64,000 nt of DNA from NCBI GenBank assembly GCA_033980235.1, contig CM067079.1, forward strand, positions 25,310,158 to 25,374,157, in the 5' to 3' direction. The position numbers and the translations under genes were made by a program. The notes under the pieces were generated by a model that worked only from the letters and a program-made list of their open reading frames with translations, was not told the DNA's origin and did not search any database. Below, piece after piece: positions 15,080 through 29,248 of the stretch (position 1 is its first letter; every line of letters starts with the position of its first letter). The DNA comes from Diadema setosum. Lineage: Eukaryota > Echinodermata > Echinoidea > Diadematoida > Diadematidae.

Positions 15080-16662
15080 GAAATGTATTTGAGTATCCAA
15101 GCTATCACAATTTTCAGTGTCAATTTTCAATTTCAATTCTCAATTTCAATTTTCAGTGTTTTCATCAGCATTTCATGAATATAAATGTGTGTAGTTTGAC
15201 ATGTTATTAATTTTACAGAATTCTGATGTTCTTTTATTAATGTTGTAGATGTATCATCACTCATTGGACACACATACATGTAGACTCTATCTTTGTTGGA
15301 GCACCAACACAAATTATGATTAGGTCATTACTCAAATTATGTGCTGATGATGGACTAGATCTCCTAAGAAAATATAAACTATGACCAATATTCAGACACA
15401 CTCTCTGTTTCGAAGTGAAATCATTAATAGCTTGTTTGCTTATGTACTGCTCATTCCCTAATTTTGTAATATCAAAGTGTAAACTACTTTTCAGAGCCAA
15501 TCTAAATGCGGGTAATGTACAAACACTTTTAACTTATTTTTATAGTGTGTACAAAAAAAAAAGTATCATTGGCTAACTCTTGTACTGATTATATGGAATT
15601 ATGAGAAAGGAGCATAAGATGTGAAAAACCCTTGCAAGATAGAATTTTCATGTTGTACAATGTACATGGTGTAAAATAAGTGTGAATAATCAAAGTAGCT
15701 AGCCTACCAAATGTGTGAATATTTTGTACATATGACTGTAAAAGAAGTGAAACAAGTTCTGTGCTTTTAATGTTTCAAACTGTCATTAACCTAAATTCAC
15801 AAAGGTGGTTTAAATCAAATCCATGGGTTAAGCAGACTTCACAAAATAAAAAATGGCAAAATATGCACACATTGTACTTTTCATGTGCATATATGTCAGC
15901 ACATGCTCTAATTGTTGATGTTTGTTGCGATATTGATATGCAATTATGCAGTCGAAAACTACAGAAATCCATGGGCAAATCAAAATTACTTTTGTGAATT
16001 TTGGCCATAATGTTCATTATCTACACGCTATCTTCCATGATTGTAATTCCCTCTGGTCAGTAAAAAAAAAAAACCAACAAACAGAAAAGACAAAATAATA
16101 AACTACATAAGACATGGTTGCTGGAAATTCATCCATGTTTGTGTAGATGGGTACTTGTACAATTGTATAATAGATTACAGAAAGTAAATATCCATCATCG
16201 CAGTGTAAACAGGGTGGTTGATGGACTGTATTATGTTTGTTATTAGTATTCTATTTTGTTATATATGCATCCTTTTGATTGAATCTTTGCAGATGAGTGG
16301 GAAAGACTACACAGTGCAGTAATGGAAAGCGCTTTGATGAATTTCCTGTCTCAAATTATGACGTATTTGAAATGTTGATCATGCTGTAATCAAAGCATGG
16401 CAGTACAAAGAATCCTACTTAACTGCATAGTGACGGCAACAACCAAGCTACGTGTATAATTTTAGAATGAGAAAAAGAAAAATGTCCACTGGCTCTCTTA
16501 CATCAGTGCTCACAGTACTCGTAAAGATTTCTGTAGAATGGCTGACTGGATGTTCATCATTAGCCCCATACATCTGTGAGCTGTTTGAAGTGTTTGCTAA
16601 ATTATAAAGACCATTTGTGAAATTAAGAAAAAAAAAAAATCTGGCCAAGTATGAAAAAATTA

Positions 16663-16837
16663 CAGTCAACCTTGCTTAAGTCGACCTCGCATAAATCAAA
16701 TAATCTCCAAGCTGAAGGTCTTTTCAAGTCCTCTTCTCTTTATATTCTGTTTATTTTAACCCCTCATAAGTAGTAATTTCTCAAAATCAAAACTATTTCT
16801 TCAGTCCAGATAGATTTGACTTAGGCAAGGTTGACTG
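16663..16837. mobile_element. 175-bp TA-flanked MITE (CAGTCAACCTTGC family, copy 1)
   Basis: CAGTCAACCTTGCTTAAGTC at the left and its inverse GACTTAGGCAAGGTTGACTG at the right, with TA on both sides. CAGT termini and TA targets suit a pogo/Tigger-type (Tc1-mariner) element. Copy 2 is at 23154-23329. Confidence 0.85.
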
Positions 16838-16848
16838 TACTTGCGTGA

Positions 16849-17244
16849 AAATTTCCACTTTCGCACCTCCCTGCAGTAACTCAAACTACGATTGTAATAT
16901 GGGTGTGCCAAAATCTTTGAGGGCCTATATTTATTGTTGTTGTATAGTTGTGAAGGCTACAAGTCGGTAAACAGTACAGTGCAACTCATTGGCCTAATGC
17001 ACCAGTTAGCTGATTGAGGTGCTCGCTCAATTGTCACAACCATCCACAAAATTAATAAACATGCAAAATTCATCTTTTCTGGCCGATCATTAAAAATGAC
17101 TCAACTGTGAAAATTTCCACTTTTTATAGAAACTCAAACTAGTAAAGGTGCAGCCAAAATCCTTGAGGGCCCTACAATGTACAAGTGTACATTCATTTTT
17201 GTTGTACAGATAGTTGCAATGGCTTCAAGTTGGTAAACAATATG
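16849..17244. repeat. Pair of diverged direct repeats (~135 bp, ~258 bp apart)
   Basis: 16849-16985 and 17107-17244 share GAAAATTTCCACTTT, CCAAAATC.TTGAGGGCC and CAAGT.GGTAAACA in the same order. One copy begins 12 bp right of the MITE end at 16837. Origin unknown. Confidence 0.6.
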
Positions 17245-17774
17245 ACTAACGTCTTTAAGAGCTTTTTGGGGCCTCAACTGCCAGGTGATATTGACGTTGT
17301 GTGCAGACATCTTCCAAATGGTGTAGTGGGAGAGTTAAATGCTGTGGGCCCCCAAAGTATCGTCAGTCTGTATGACCGCCAGTGGTGTCAAAATTGTTCC
17401 CTAAAGTTTGCGGAAGTTGTAACCATGCCAGTCCTTATCCCCATTTCATCAAAGTTGTTGTATTTAATAGCAATTCTTACCAGAATGGCAACTTCCCACA
17501 GTGCAACAGTCAATCAGGGAGCAGGATTCTTCATGACACTTGTCATTGCAGCAAGAGTTGGCATCATGACATTTTTTGTTTGTTTGTTTGTTTCTTTTTT
17601 ATGAAATGGGGCCCAGGTCAAACTTGTAACATTGGAAGTCACATCTGTGAAGTGTGATTAACCTGTGACTTTTCTCTGAGTTTCATAGCAGATACAGCTG
17701 TTGAAATACTGCATTGTATACTTAAAAAGACGACCCATTTCAAACAAATTGTACTCTGTTACCCATAGGCCTAT

Positions 17775-18184
17775 AGTCTGACCTCTCTTACCTGGCCTTC
17801 CTTTATCCCGATCTCCCTATCATACATTATCTGGACGCGATCTTGCCGTGATTTTTTTCTTCCAATCTATAATTACGGAGAAAAGGGGGATTTCAAACTC
17901 AAATAAAATTCCAACACAAACTCACATGAATAACATATTATTCCCAACATAATAAACATACATTCACATCAAATTTTCATCTAAACAATAAGCATTTAGG
18001 CATTCACTACCCCAAATTTTGCGCTGATAGCAAAGAGTTTCGGTGCACGCCACCTACAATATAGTACGAGTTACCATTCGGTAGGCAGCAGCGTGTAATA
18101 AACACTGAGTGTCCTATATCTGGCCAAATTCCCTGTTCGGATGAGAGCCGGTCCCGACATGTCTAGATAAGAGAGGTTGGGCTG
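17775..18184. mobile_element. pogo-like MITE (TTATCCGG family, most diverged copy)
   Basis: AGTCTGACCTCTCTTACC at the left, GATAAGAGAGGTTGGGCTG at the right, with internal CGCGATCTTGCCGTGATTTT shared with the copies at 50745-51166 and 54895-55344. Confidence 0.78.
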
Positions 18185-18658
18185 TACGTTCAGTGACACT
18201 TGACAAATTGTATGTATCTGTTCAATAGCATTTCAGTGCATATTGAAGAAATGTGTATTGTCTCATCTACCAGCTTCAAATTGATTTAAGTAAGAAGTGA
18301 AAATGGATTTTAATAAATCAAGTTTAAAGATTGAGAGAACTAATTACTTTTTTTCCCCCCTTCGTAATCAGTGCAGGTCAAGTAAAGCCAGGTGCGACTA
18401 ACTTGTCTTCATTACATTTACCTTGACGTTTGTATGTTTGTTGTCACTTTGTAGGGTAGTGTGTGGGAAGTTATGGAAGCAAATATGTCTCGAGTGATTA
18501 TACAATGTACAAGAATCCAACCAAATCACCAAATGAGAGTTAGAGTTCTTCATGACAGTTGTGATTCAGTGAAAGACTAAAAGGAATTTTGCCCTGAAAG
18601 GAAATTATGTTATGAGCTGATCGATGAAAACAAACCAGTGAAGAGGATGTTGAAATTT

Positions 18659-19132
18659 TAAGGAACGGGGTGTAGTTTTGGCTGAGATGGGGCTTCAGGC
18701 TTTCAGGGTTGGGATTTTTTTTTTTTTTTTTTTTTGGTGAGATAATGAGAGATCTCTTATAAAATATGAAAGAGCATACAGTTCTAACAGGAATTCTAAG
18801 TTTATTTGATGAAAATTAGTATTGAAATGGCCGAGATAGCTGAACACAAAGTGTTCCTGATTTATGTGAAAGGTGGGACTCACCGTTTATAAGCATGTGA
18901 AAGGTGGGACTCACCGTTTATTAAGGCCATTTTGTTATGTACTTCGCTTTTGGTGATCTCAACCATTTCAGAACTGATTTTCATCAAATAAACTTTGATT
19001 ACCTCCTAGAATTGTATGCTGTTTAATAATTCATGTGGTTTCTAATTATCTAACTAAAAGTTCAAATTTGATTTTGAATCCCCCTAAACCCCCTAAAGAT
19101 CTCAACCAAAATTATGTACCATCCCTTTTAGG
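18659..19132. mobile_element. ~470-bp palindromic element (TTTTGGCTGAG family, copy 1)
   Basis: Left AGTTTTGGCTGAG and right CTCAACCAAAATTAT are inverse, and the arms share TTTATTTGATGAAAAT / ATTTTCATCAAATAAA. A related copy is near 36432-36850. It contains a tandem 31-bp duplication at 18864-18921. Confidence 0.68.
18864..18921. repeat. 31-bp tandem duplication
   Basis: ATGTGAAAGGTGGGACTCAC at 18864 recurs at 18895. The related element near 36620 has this segment once. Confidence 0.85.
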
Positions 19133-19439
19133 TGCTGCGGTCCAAAAGGTGTGACCTGCTGTGTATGTGTCTGTGTTTTGAGTTATCTACAATAACATTA
19201 TGCTTTGTTTCTGTTTCCCCGGAAGTATCCAACTTACATTTTGTAGTCTTATGACTTTGATGTCACTTGTCAAGAATTTTTGTTTGCGCAACACTTACAT
19301 TTTTACTAACACTCATTGCTAAATCTATAATTTCAGTAAAATTAAAATCCATGACATGTCATATTATAATGTTATGTTCTCACACCTCTTCCATGAATAT
19401 TCAGAGAATAATACCCTTACAAGATTTTGTGATTATTAT

Positions 19440-19930
19440 GGCTGCATTTATCTAAAAACTTTCTGAGGCAGAAACACGATCCTAAACGCGTTTGAGGCAT
19501 TTTCAGGGGTTAGATAAACACAACCGTGTTTTCAAACGCGTTTAGAAATGCCGTTTTGAAACGCCTTTCAAAGGGCGTTTTGAAACATGTTTGAGACCAC
19601 GATCACCGTTCTGTGAGTAGATAAACGCAATGCCGTTTTGAGACCCGTTTAAATCTCAAGGCCAAATCCCAGCTGTTTCCGGTTGTGCTCTCTACCCATT
19701 ATTTGTGTGTGACTGAGGAGGCATGTTTGGTGGTATGCAGTTGACCTTTACTTCCCGGGTTAAATGGCGCAAAGCAGCTGCGCAGTGACACCACTCGAAT
19801 CGCGATTGTATGATGGTTAGATAAATGCGGCACCCCGAGAATCGCGTTTCAAACCACGTTTGCAAACACCGTTCCAAACGCGTTTTGAAATGTGATTAGA
19901 TTCTCTCTCTCAAGTTAGATAAATGCAGCC
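19440..19930. mobile_element. 491-bp inverted-repeat element (GGCTGCATTTATCTAA ends)
   Basis: GGCTGCATTTATCTAA on the left and TTAGATAAATGCAGCC on the right, perfectly inverse. The interior is rich in AAACGCGTTT and CAAACGCG motifs. TAT borders both ends, possibly a 3-bp target duplication. Confidence 0.83.
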
Positions 19931-22021
19931 TATGTTTGCACAAAAAACTTGATACCTAAAAAAAAAGTTATGGATGTCACAGTTATGTAGGGCCTACTGT
20001 GCCATTCTTCCTGTTCTACCTGCGACTAAAAATTATGTTTTTGCAGACAATTCACCAAGATCACTTTGATGTAAGTCACTCTGCTTCACTTCACTGTGAT
20101 CCAATAAGACCTAGCTGTGTGAGAATACAGCAAAATAGCATCTGGTGTAATGCAGTCTTTGCGTACAGTAAGCTTTTGTCCACGATTGATACAAACCATT
20201 GTTCTTTTGCAAACAGAAATATTTGTTGGTTACACGTGTGCTGTGATCTGGTGTTAGGTAATACCTGTGTGTGAATTGTTTGTCAGATTTTGAAGGTCAT
20301 TTGGTTTCCTTTCATTCTTTTTTGTTGTTAAAAAACTTGATACTGAAGTCAAACATGAGCTGGTAGACCTGAATGAAGATGGAGATGGGGTTTTTGCAGA
20401 GTCAAAGCATTATGAAAGATTCCACAGTACAAACAGTTTGATTTTGTGTTTGCCTACGTCTTTAAAAAAAGGAAGTCATTCATTGAAAAAAAATAATAAT
20501 ATGGATAGATTTTTGTCCCCTTTGCTTAAGGCTTCATGGATTCATCACACACAAAGTTTACTTGATTGATTAAAGGGCTCGTCTGTCCTTGTTATGTACA
20601 ACTTCAATGAAATATTGACCTACCCAAGTTTTTTTTTTTTTTTTTTTTTTTTTGGGGGGGGGGAGTTGTTTGGGGTTGTTTTTTTTTTTCTGCATCTTCT
20701 TATATTTGACCTGGTTTATTATGCATCAGTATTTCTTATCAAAGGCTTGTTCAGACCACTCATAGGCTATCACTTTTATAGCCATTTTAAATGAAACAAA
20801 ATTCAAGGTCTGAGTTCATGTGACAGCTACCTCAAACATGGATACAAGATTTCATTCATGAAGATTTTTCTGGTAAAAATCTCATTACTTCCCTTATTAA
20901 CTTGGTCCGTGTGAAAGAGATTATGTTAAAGTGCGACAATTCTTGAGGTCCCAGCTATTGGTATCTTGTTATCATGGGGTTCATCTGTAGGAGCACTGTA
21001 GTAGTACTGTTACAGCAGTACAACTGTATTATTTATGGATGTCCAAACATGTTTCTCTTAGCTCTAGCTGTCAAAATTGAACTGCTGGTTTGTGTGCATT
21101 ATGTAGAATTTCAAATCAACTTACATTTAATTCATAATTTGATTGCATGTTTGATGTGCAAAAGAAAATATCTCTTGATGTACAGGTGATACCTGTGTCC
21201 AACTCAAACCACTGCTTCATTTGCATATATAAACATGCAAATCTGGTGTCATTTTCTTCCCCAAAATTTTGTGGTCTAGTCGATAAAAGATGTGCGCAAG
21301 GGTATACTCCAGACTGGGCATTTCAATTCTCAAAGCAAAATTGACATTAACTGGTGTAAGATTTTATATGTACTTTGTATGCATGATTTCAATTGTATCG
21401 TGCACTGCAAGTAAATATGTTTGTGTGTGTTAACAAATATTCTTGTACAAGTAAACTACAAGTACGAATGAACCAACCACACCAAATGTCATGGAATTGC
21501 AATGCTTCTACTCTCTCCAACAGAGTCACCTTTAGTTGAAAAATAAAGTTATCACTGCGGATATTTCGCAGGAAAATGGTTTGACTGAGTCTGACTATTC
21601 TGTTGTTTCATTGTATCTTTTTTGTGCGTATTTTTCCTCCTTTCTTTTTGACGCTTGCTTGTACCGTCCTGTTCAGTACTGAAAATTAATGCAGAAGGGG
21701 ATACAGTGGACATGCTTTTGTAAACACAATTATGTTTAAGTGCATTAAACTGCATTCTCTTTCTTTAACTGTGCTTCAGTGTGCTGTGTGGATTAAGTTA
21801 AAGGGACGCATTATCCGATGTTCACCTCAACTGATGTAAACAGGCAAATGAAAATGACCAGTCGGCCAAATTTTTGTTACAACTAGACCAACATTACGGA
21901 AAACTCTGTGATACATTGTATTGAGTCTCTGCTGCACTTTACTGTGCATGTATACGCCAAATACAGCAAGTCTAATTTTCTGCCAACAGGGACTTTACAA
22001 CATTTCCCCCAGTTCCAACTG

Positions 22022-22228
22022 ATTGACAAACTGCCCTCCATCGATGTAAATAAGCACTAGATTGATGAGTGTTTTAGTAGCAGCCATGATGAAAATAATG
22101 GGCGTACACATGGGTGCAACTAACACTTGCTGTCTGGTGGAAGTTCGGCTATTATTATGGCAACTACTAAAACGCTGATCAATTCAGTGCTTATTTACAT
22201 CAATGTAGGGCAATTTGTCAATCAATTG
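22022..22228. mobile_element. ~200-bp imperfect inverted-repeat element
   Basis: ATTGACAAACTGCCCTCCAT and GATGTAAATAAGCAC on the left pair with GTGCTTATTTACATC and GGGCAATTTGTCAAT on the right. Confidence 0.75.
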
Positions 22229-23153
22229 CAATAAAAACATCTCGACGGAAGAATTTCATGAATTTGAATAATTTCCCCCAGTGTTCAAATTCACAATCGT
22301 AGAGTACAGTAATGAATGCAGAAATGTATGCGTGCATTCACCATTCATGTCGGGATAGGAGTTGATATCATTTTTGTGTTGTTAAATTCACAAAATGTGC
22401 AAAAATAAAAACCCTGCAAAATATACTGCATATACAATTAATATATATGACTCGTATGGTCGTACTAACATACAATTTAGATGCCGCAGTGATTTTGTCC
22501 AACTCTCTGCCTGGTGCGTACATGACGGCTATGGACACTACACACGTATAAATTTTTAGCAAGTATAACATACTCCAATTTAAAAGTGAAATCAGTTCCA
22601 AGTTTTTCCAGTCATGAGATAATTTTGCTGTGAAGCATTAAATGCATTTTATTCTCTTGAAAACCTCAACGCTTTGTACAATGTACATTGATGCTGAGAA
22701 TTTCACACAACTTCACACAACAGGTATTACGCCTGTGCTCTTTCACAGAACATATTTATTATGCTCCTGATGATCTTGATGAAATTTATAAATTCATTCA
22801 AAGCACACAGAAAAACAAAAGACAAAAGAGATAAATAGCTGCTAATTTTCTATTAGGAACGGGGCCCTATAACATAAAAACTCAGAAACTTGACTACAAT
22901 ACATATTTCAACAACCACTTGCAGTCCAATAAAAATTGCATCGATTGATAAATCAGAATTGCAGTCAGTTAATCGATCTTATGTTATGGGGCCCGAAATT
23001 TGTCTTATCTATATGTCCACTTTCACAAATTTATATCTATTGCTATACATTATCATAGAGTCATCAATATCTATAATTATATAAAGACATATAGAATTCC
23101 CTGCACATAGCATATCACACTGAGAAAATTCACAGAATTCATTGCTTAGTTTA

Positions 23154-23329
23154 CAGTCAACCTTGCATAAGCCATAATCACACTAACTGATATCAAACTT
23201 TCATGTTTCATGCAGTGTAAGACCAAATATTTTTGTGAATTGGCCATATCTATCTTCATGAAGTAGAACTGACAATTTCATGTCAAAATCGTTATCTTGT
23301 TATTTTCTTGTCCTACACAAGGTTGACTG
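23154..23329. mobile_element. 176-bp MITE (CAGTCAACCTTGC family, copy 2)
   Basis: CAGTCAACCTTGCATAAG on the left (preceded by TA) and CTACACAAGGTTGACTG on the right; same length class as 16663-16837 but with a different interior. Confidence 0.8.
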
Positions 23330-24744
23330 CTTAAAACAGTATACAAGCATTTGTAATAGTTGCTTTCTAAATTTTGCATGAGAAAATTCAAGAAGTGCAC
23401 TTTTTGACAATAGAAAAGTACTTAGTAGTACATACATTGCAAAGGTTAAGTAAACAATACAATATTTTACTTCACTGCTTCCAAGTATCCAAATGTGGTT
23501 CAGTGATATTACAGGTACATGTACTGAAAAAAACCCAAAATAACCAGTTCATAGAGCAAGCTAATGTGACAGTAGCTGCTATAGTAGCATCATGGCAACA
23601 ACCAATCCGCTGAGAGCATTTCAGCTATTGCTATGGTAACTGCACCTTGTAGGATGTGCAGTCTCCATACAACACCCAACCCTGCTCTGTACTTAGCAGG
23701 CATCATTAGTACATCATATTATTAAAATACCCATTCGTAAAATTCACCACTGCAAACAAAGAATGCTGCACATGGCCTGACCAACTTCAAATGATGAGAT
23801 CAAGATGAAAGAAAAGAGAAAACTTGCTGAAAAGCCTGTACTGCATACTATCCCCTACTAACATATTTATGAATATGTGGGACTAAGAACTTTGACAAAC
23901 CTATTGTGGTCACGGCTAAAAAAAAGAAAGAAGATAAAATAGCAATTGTGTAGGGTGGTCATATATTTGGTCTTATTACCATTTCAAGCAGTTCACTAGC
24001 TTAAATCTCAGTGGCACACATATTACATTGTATCTTGAAGCTGACCAAGAAGAAGATCGACAGTGTATGAAAAAATAAAAACAAAGTTCCCCCAAATATC
24101 CAAACAGTACTGTTCCCATATGAGTACAATTATAATGATGTCCGGCACAGAGATAAATCATGGAGTTGTTTTGTTGTTTTTTTTTCGACACAAAACCATG
24201 GTATCCAGAGGAAAAACAAAACAACACAAAACAAACAATCATTGGCGAGTGCATAGTTGTGAAATAATTACTCATATTGCTGTGATTTATACATACATCA
24301 CACATATATTACTGTTTGAATTAGATGCCTGCAATGCTGATTTTCACAACTGTTGATTAACATGTACTGGATAAATTCAGTGTCTTCAGAGTAGGACTTC
24401 TGATTTACTGTTAAGAAAGATATTTTTGCGACATAAAATTTTCACAAATTGGAGATGATGGTCTTTTTCGTGGCATGAAATTTTTGTGAATTGCCACTGG
24501 CATTCAACACATATAGTGTAAAAGAACTTTTGCATGCATTTTGATTTTGGAAATCTTGGCTCTCGCAAAATTCATGAAATTAAAATGCATGCAAATATTT
24601 CTGGTGTTACAGTATAAAGAATTGAGAGAATACTCAATGTAAGCCTATAAAGTATGGTCATGGCAACTTGTTTAAAAAAAAAGAAAAAAAGTTGATTACT
24701 CAAAATACACAATCACTATCAACAGTGTAGATCTGAAGGGAGAA

Positions 24745-25177
24745 TTAAAGGTGCATGGTCCCGGTGTTTTAGTGAAATGCGTACGCGGGCGCACGGCGCA
24801 AGTTTCCTATAGAGACCTACGCTATCGACTCCTCTTTAGCGCTTACGCTTTGGCCCACTTCCCCGAGTCCGAAGAAGTCCGATTCACTGTAGTCAGTGGT
24901 CGGATCACAGTTCGGCTCATGATTCGGCTGAGGGGGATGACAGCTTTAGCAAACTTCTTTTGTGATGTCATAATAACAAGCACATATGCGCGCACCCTGG
25001 CATTACTACAAACTGCGCGATGCGCAGAGAAGACAACAAAGGCAACGTTACTTAGGAACAGCTACGCACTTTACTCTTGATGACATCTCAACTTCTGTAA
25101 TCTTCGTATCAGTGCTAACGGTGATCAGCAGTATCATCAACAGTGCCATCTACACTACCGGGACTATGCCCCTTTAA
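24745..25177. mobile_element. TTAA-flanked element, 433 bp, GC-richer than surroundings
   Basis: TTAA then AGGTGCATGGTCCCGG on the left; CCGGGACTATGCCCCT then TTAA on the right. A TTAA target with AGGG-type termini is the pattern of piggyBac-like elements. The 109-codon ORF inside is unrecognised. Confidence 0.72.
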
Positions 25178-26312
25178 TATCTAGATTCATATCAAACTTG
25201 AAAAATTCTCAGTAATGCCAGCCACAAGCACCACAAAAATTTCTCCGGAACACACACAGTTTCAATTCTGACCATCAAAAAACAACAATATGATGTATCA
25301 CCTGACAGAAATTGGTAGAAATTGTGACAGACAGTTATTCACAAAACACACAGCGGTCAATGACAGAGGTCAATCATTTTATGACAGAAGTTCCACCACC
25401 AACACCAAATCTAACAGACAAGAGAGGACATGCTGTAACCATCATGGAGATAAGACTGAATATACAGCACTTCAACTTGTTTTGCTGATTTTGCTGCAGA
25501 ATTATTAATCTTAGAAGTGACATATTCCTGCTCTTTTTTTTTCTTGCATATATACAGAACTAGCTGAAATCAAGAAGTGATCAATAAGAAGATGACTACA
25601 TACATCTATTTTCTGGGGTTCTTTTCTTTTCTTGTAGGTAGAAAGGTGATGGGAGGATTCAGGTGGGGTTGATTATTAAAGTTTGACAATGCATCTGTAG
25701 TCTAACGAGCAAACAGCAATGTAGGATGGAGATTGATACGATATAAGCACAGTAAAGGTTTGGGCTAAATGTGTACACTTGGTGTTCACAACAGTAAACA
25801 TGTCCTGTACATACACAACTTGTGCTGACAATTTGTCTGATATTTCATTCACTTTGATAACATGTTATATCGTGAATACTAATGGAGCCGTTCAAATCCT
25901 GTGCAGCTAATATTTTCAAATTCAAGGTCCAGAAAATCTGAAAACTCCCACATGAGTGCACTATGGACTCAAATTAATGTACGAAGGTCATAAATCTATT
26001 GATAATAGGTCAGTGTTTGGAGGTAATTAACTATTGAAAATACAAAGGTTGGTAAATGTTATATGCTCATTGATTATAAACTTCAGATTTAATGCCATGG
26101 CAACAATTAGTACAAACAAGGTCAAAGTATCCTGAAGTCATCCGAGTATGAAGAGAAATAGGATAAATGGAAGTACTCTTGATTATATAATACACACGAT
26201 CTTGTGTTCTGTTTAATAGACCAATTCCTATGATACATTTGCATTCCATTGTGCAAAGTCGCAAGTCTGATATACTGCAATTGCAATCCTTTGGGTGAAA
26301 AACTGTGATTCC

Positions 26313-26559
26313 ATATATCGTCGCTGGGGTGACAAAACCTCGTATCTCAAAATGTTCAGGAGAGCGAAAAAACCTGGTGGCCAAAGCACTATAGTGAATG
26401 GGAAAGCCTTCTCTTTGACATGTCATGGTGGCTTCATTTTTGGAGTAAGACAGTTGGGATTTGGCCAAGACATCACTTGACCCATTATTTGACCATTAAG
26501 CTATAAAAATTTTTTTTGACATTTTTGAGATACGAGGTCTTGTCACCCCAGCGATATAT
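26313..26559. mobile_element. 247-bp inverted-repeat element (CGCTGGGGTGACA ends)
   Basis: ATATATCGTCGCTGGGGTGA with CCTCGTATCTCAAAA on the left, and TTTTTGAGATACGAGG with GTCACCCCAGCGATATAT on the right. Arms of about 40 bp. Confidence 0.85.
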
Positions 26560-27080
26560 CATATACAGTATGTCATATAATATCATGCATATCACAGATT
26601 TCATTTATGTCATATGTGTTGTTATAATTATGTCACATATGCGATTTACGTCATATACATGTATATCATTTACGATTTCAAATCTGCCAGAACCATGGGG
26701 GGAATATATTTGTGTGCAGTCAGTGACATTTTGTGAGGTTGGAAATAAGAGACGTATTGGTAATGAGCTCCACAGCTTGATATTACACAGAAATACAAAA
26801 TTAGCGTTATTATTTCAAACTTGGAACATATACCAGTCATATGAGAGTGATCTAATTTATTCATTTCATTCCCCCCCCCCCAAAAAAAATGTTTTTTTTA
26901 ATTTTTTTTTTTCTTTTTTGTTTTGGCCTGGAAGACGGGTCACTATTGAGAACTCCTGTATTTTGCTGCATTCTGCAATACCACATGGTAAACTTGTAAT
27001 GTATTGGAGTACAGTATGCCCCCCCCCCCCCCAAAAAAAAAATTACAATCAGATTTTTGCATTGATAACTTCCAATATGA

Positions 27081-27841
27081 TTAACCCTAAAAAGACTGGG
27101 GGCCCCCCCCCCCTCGACATTTCGTGCGATTACTCTGCAACACGCAATGCTCTCGCCGCGATGCTCTATGACTTTTTTCTTTCGAGTTTCTCGCACATTT
27201 TGACACCAAATTTGTGTCGCCTGGGGGTACGGTTCTGAAGTTACATAATTTTTTGTACATGCACGTGAGGCCAAAAATGGCTCAAAAATGTGATTTTGTG
27301 TACAAAGTCAATGCAAATTGAGTTTTTTCACATGGTTTATATAAATATGCTTATTTTTACTCTCAATGGCTAAAATTAATTTGTTTTAGGAGTATTATGC
27401 TTCAAAAAGTGTCTTCCACAAATTTTGTTTAAAAAACAACAAAAACAAAAGGTCGAAAAAACAAAGAAATGCATAAGAAATTCATAAAACAATAAAATAA
27501 ATAAGAAATTAATTTTGATACCAAATTTTTTTTCAAGTACATATGCTAAGAATGCCACAAAGAATAATTACACCAAAAATGAGCACTTTTGGAGCTTTAT
27601 TTACTGATTTAGATCAAAGAGTCTGATTTTTCGCATAAATTAGCATAATTAATCAAAATAAAATAAAAGAAGACTATTTTGGAAAATTTAAATATACGAT
27701 CTTGTAGATTACATCGCACACTACCATTGTGCAAATTTCCGCGGCGATCGCGCAATCCACGGCCAAGATCTTAAGGGGGGGCCCTTTAGGTCCCACTCAG
27801 TCTTTCGAGCTACCAAAATAGCCCAGTCTTTTTAGGGTTAA
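27081..27841. mobile_element. TTAA-flanked, piggyBac-like non-autonomous element
   Basis: TTAA followed by CCCTAAAAAGACTGGG; at the other end CCCAGTCTTTTTAGGG followed by TTAA. The 16-bp termini are perfectly inverse. The interior (about 750 bp) has no ORF above about 60 codons wholly inside it. TTAA duplication and CCC termini are the piggyBac signature. Confidence 0.85.
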
Positions 27842-29248
27842 ACCGTCTAAATGCTACTTCAGGTTCTTAACATATAACATCTTAGCTATATTTTGCAGAA
27901 AACCCCATTCAAATTTGGTAAAATGGTCACAGAGAAATGTGGATATTTGCAAAGCATGTCATGGGTCTGATTGTTCCCAATTTAGCACCTGGATGCTCTT
28001 GGAACTGCATAATATGTGAACACAAAGGACAGAACCTGGAGGGAAGGGATTCCTCACATGCTCTACAAAACTCCTCATTTCTCTTTGACCAGTAGAGCAA
28101 ATCGGATGGGGTTTTCTGTAAGATGTTGGTGACAAGTTGTAGTTTCATACCCTGAAATTGTATTTGGATTGATTCATTATTTTTAAAGACATCATTGCGG
28201 AGGGATGGTCCCGATGCAATTTTTTTGGGGGACATGCGGTACAGTTACTGGGACAGAACCAGGAAGTAACACATTGCGGAAGCAATTGATGAGCTGTTCC
28301 CCTGGCGATGAAAAAACATCTGATCATCAACAGAGAACAAGTTTCTGATGAAATATCAAGCTACCACTGAAAGACAGTAGACTATCACTTTTTAAGGGGG
28401 GACTGAAATAATAATAGGATTGTAATTTGAAACCGTCGTTGAAATGACTGACAGCAGCTTGTGCTCACATTGAACCATCTTCTCTGTAATCTGAGACGTT
28501 TTTCTTTCGTGCTTCACAGACTCTGCAGATGTGAATGATGGCAATTACAGCTTTACTTCAGATCAAATGCAACACATCCCACATAACATAACAGGATCTG
28601 GTACCTTCTTATGAATCTGAAACTAGCAAACTTTAGCTGCTCCAATTTCAATTTTCACAAAGCAACTATTAAAACACACACAAAAAAGTGACAAAATTTT
28701 TTCACCGAGCTTCCACGGTTTAAAGTCATTAGTCCCTGGGATAGGACATAAAATGGAGGTCCTGTGTATGGGAGAGCAACAACAAAGATTCCGCTTCATT
28801 CATTCATCGCAAAGAGCAGGGTGTTTAACCCGGTGAAGTGGTCCCACCTCACATCCAACTGAACCCCATGGAAGACCAGCTTAACATAGCTGAATATGGG
28901 CTATCCAGCCATCTTCTCAGATGGAAAATGAACAAACAAGCAATTAATTGTCTGGTGAGTGTCTCAGTTTACCAGGAGCGACTTTATTACAAATGGCAGT
29001 AAACACTGATGTTTACACCAAATCAAAGTCTTTCCAACAGATATGACGAAACAGTTGAATGTGTATGCAGGCAGTACATTGCCGCAAATTAATTTGTGCT
29101 ATGGGCTTATCTATCCCTTTAACTATGTGTCTTAGGTGTGGTTATGGTAAAGGGTATGAACTATGCAATAGCCTCCATACATCCCTACCAAATGTGTCAA
29201 TCACATCTTCCAAACGGTATTGCATAAGTAAGAAATTCCTTGTGCATA

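Noticed and set aside
17185..17604. 139-codon plus-strand ORF after MSL2
   Set aside because: No recognised domain; its start lies in one member of a direct-repeat pair and its end in a TTTG repeat. No splice or poly(A) context chosen with confidence.
24751..25080. 109-codon ORF with GC-rich codon use
   Set aside because: Entirely inside a TTAA-flanked miniature element; no transposase motif and overlapping the element's inverted-repeat structure.
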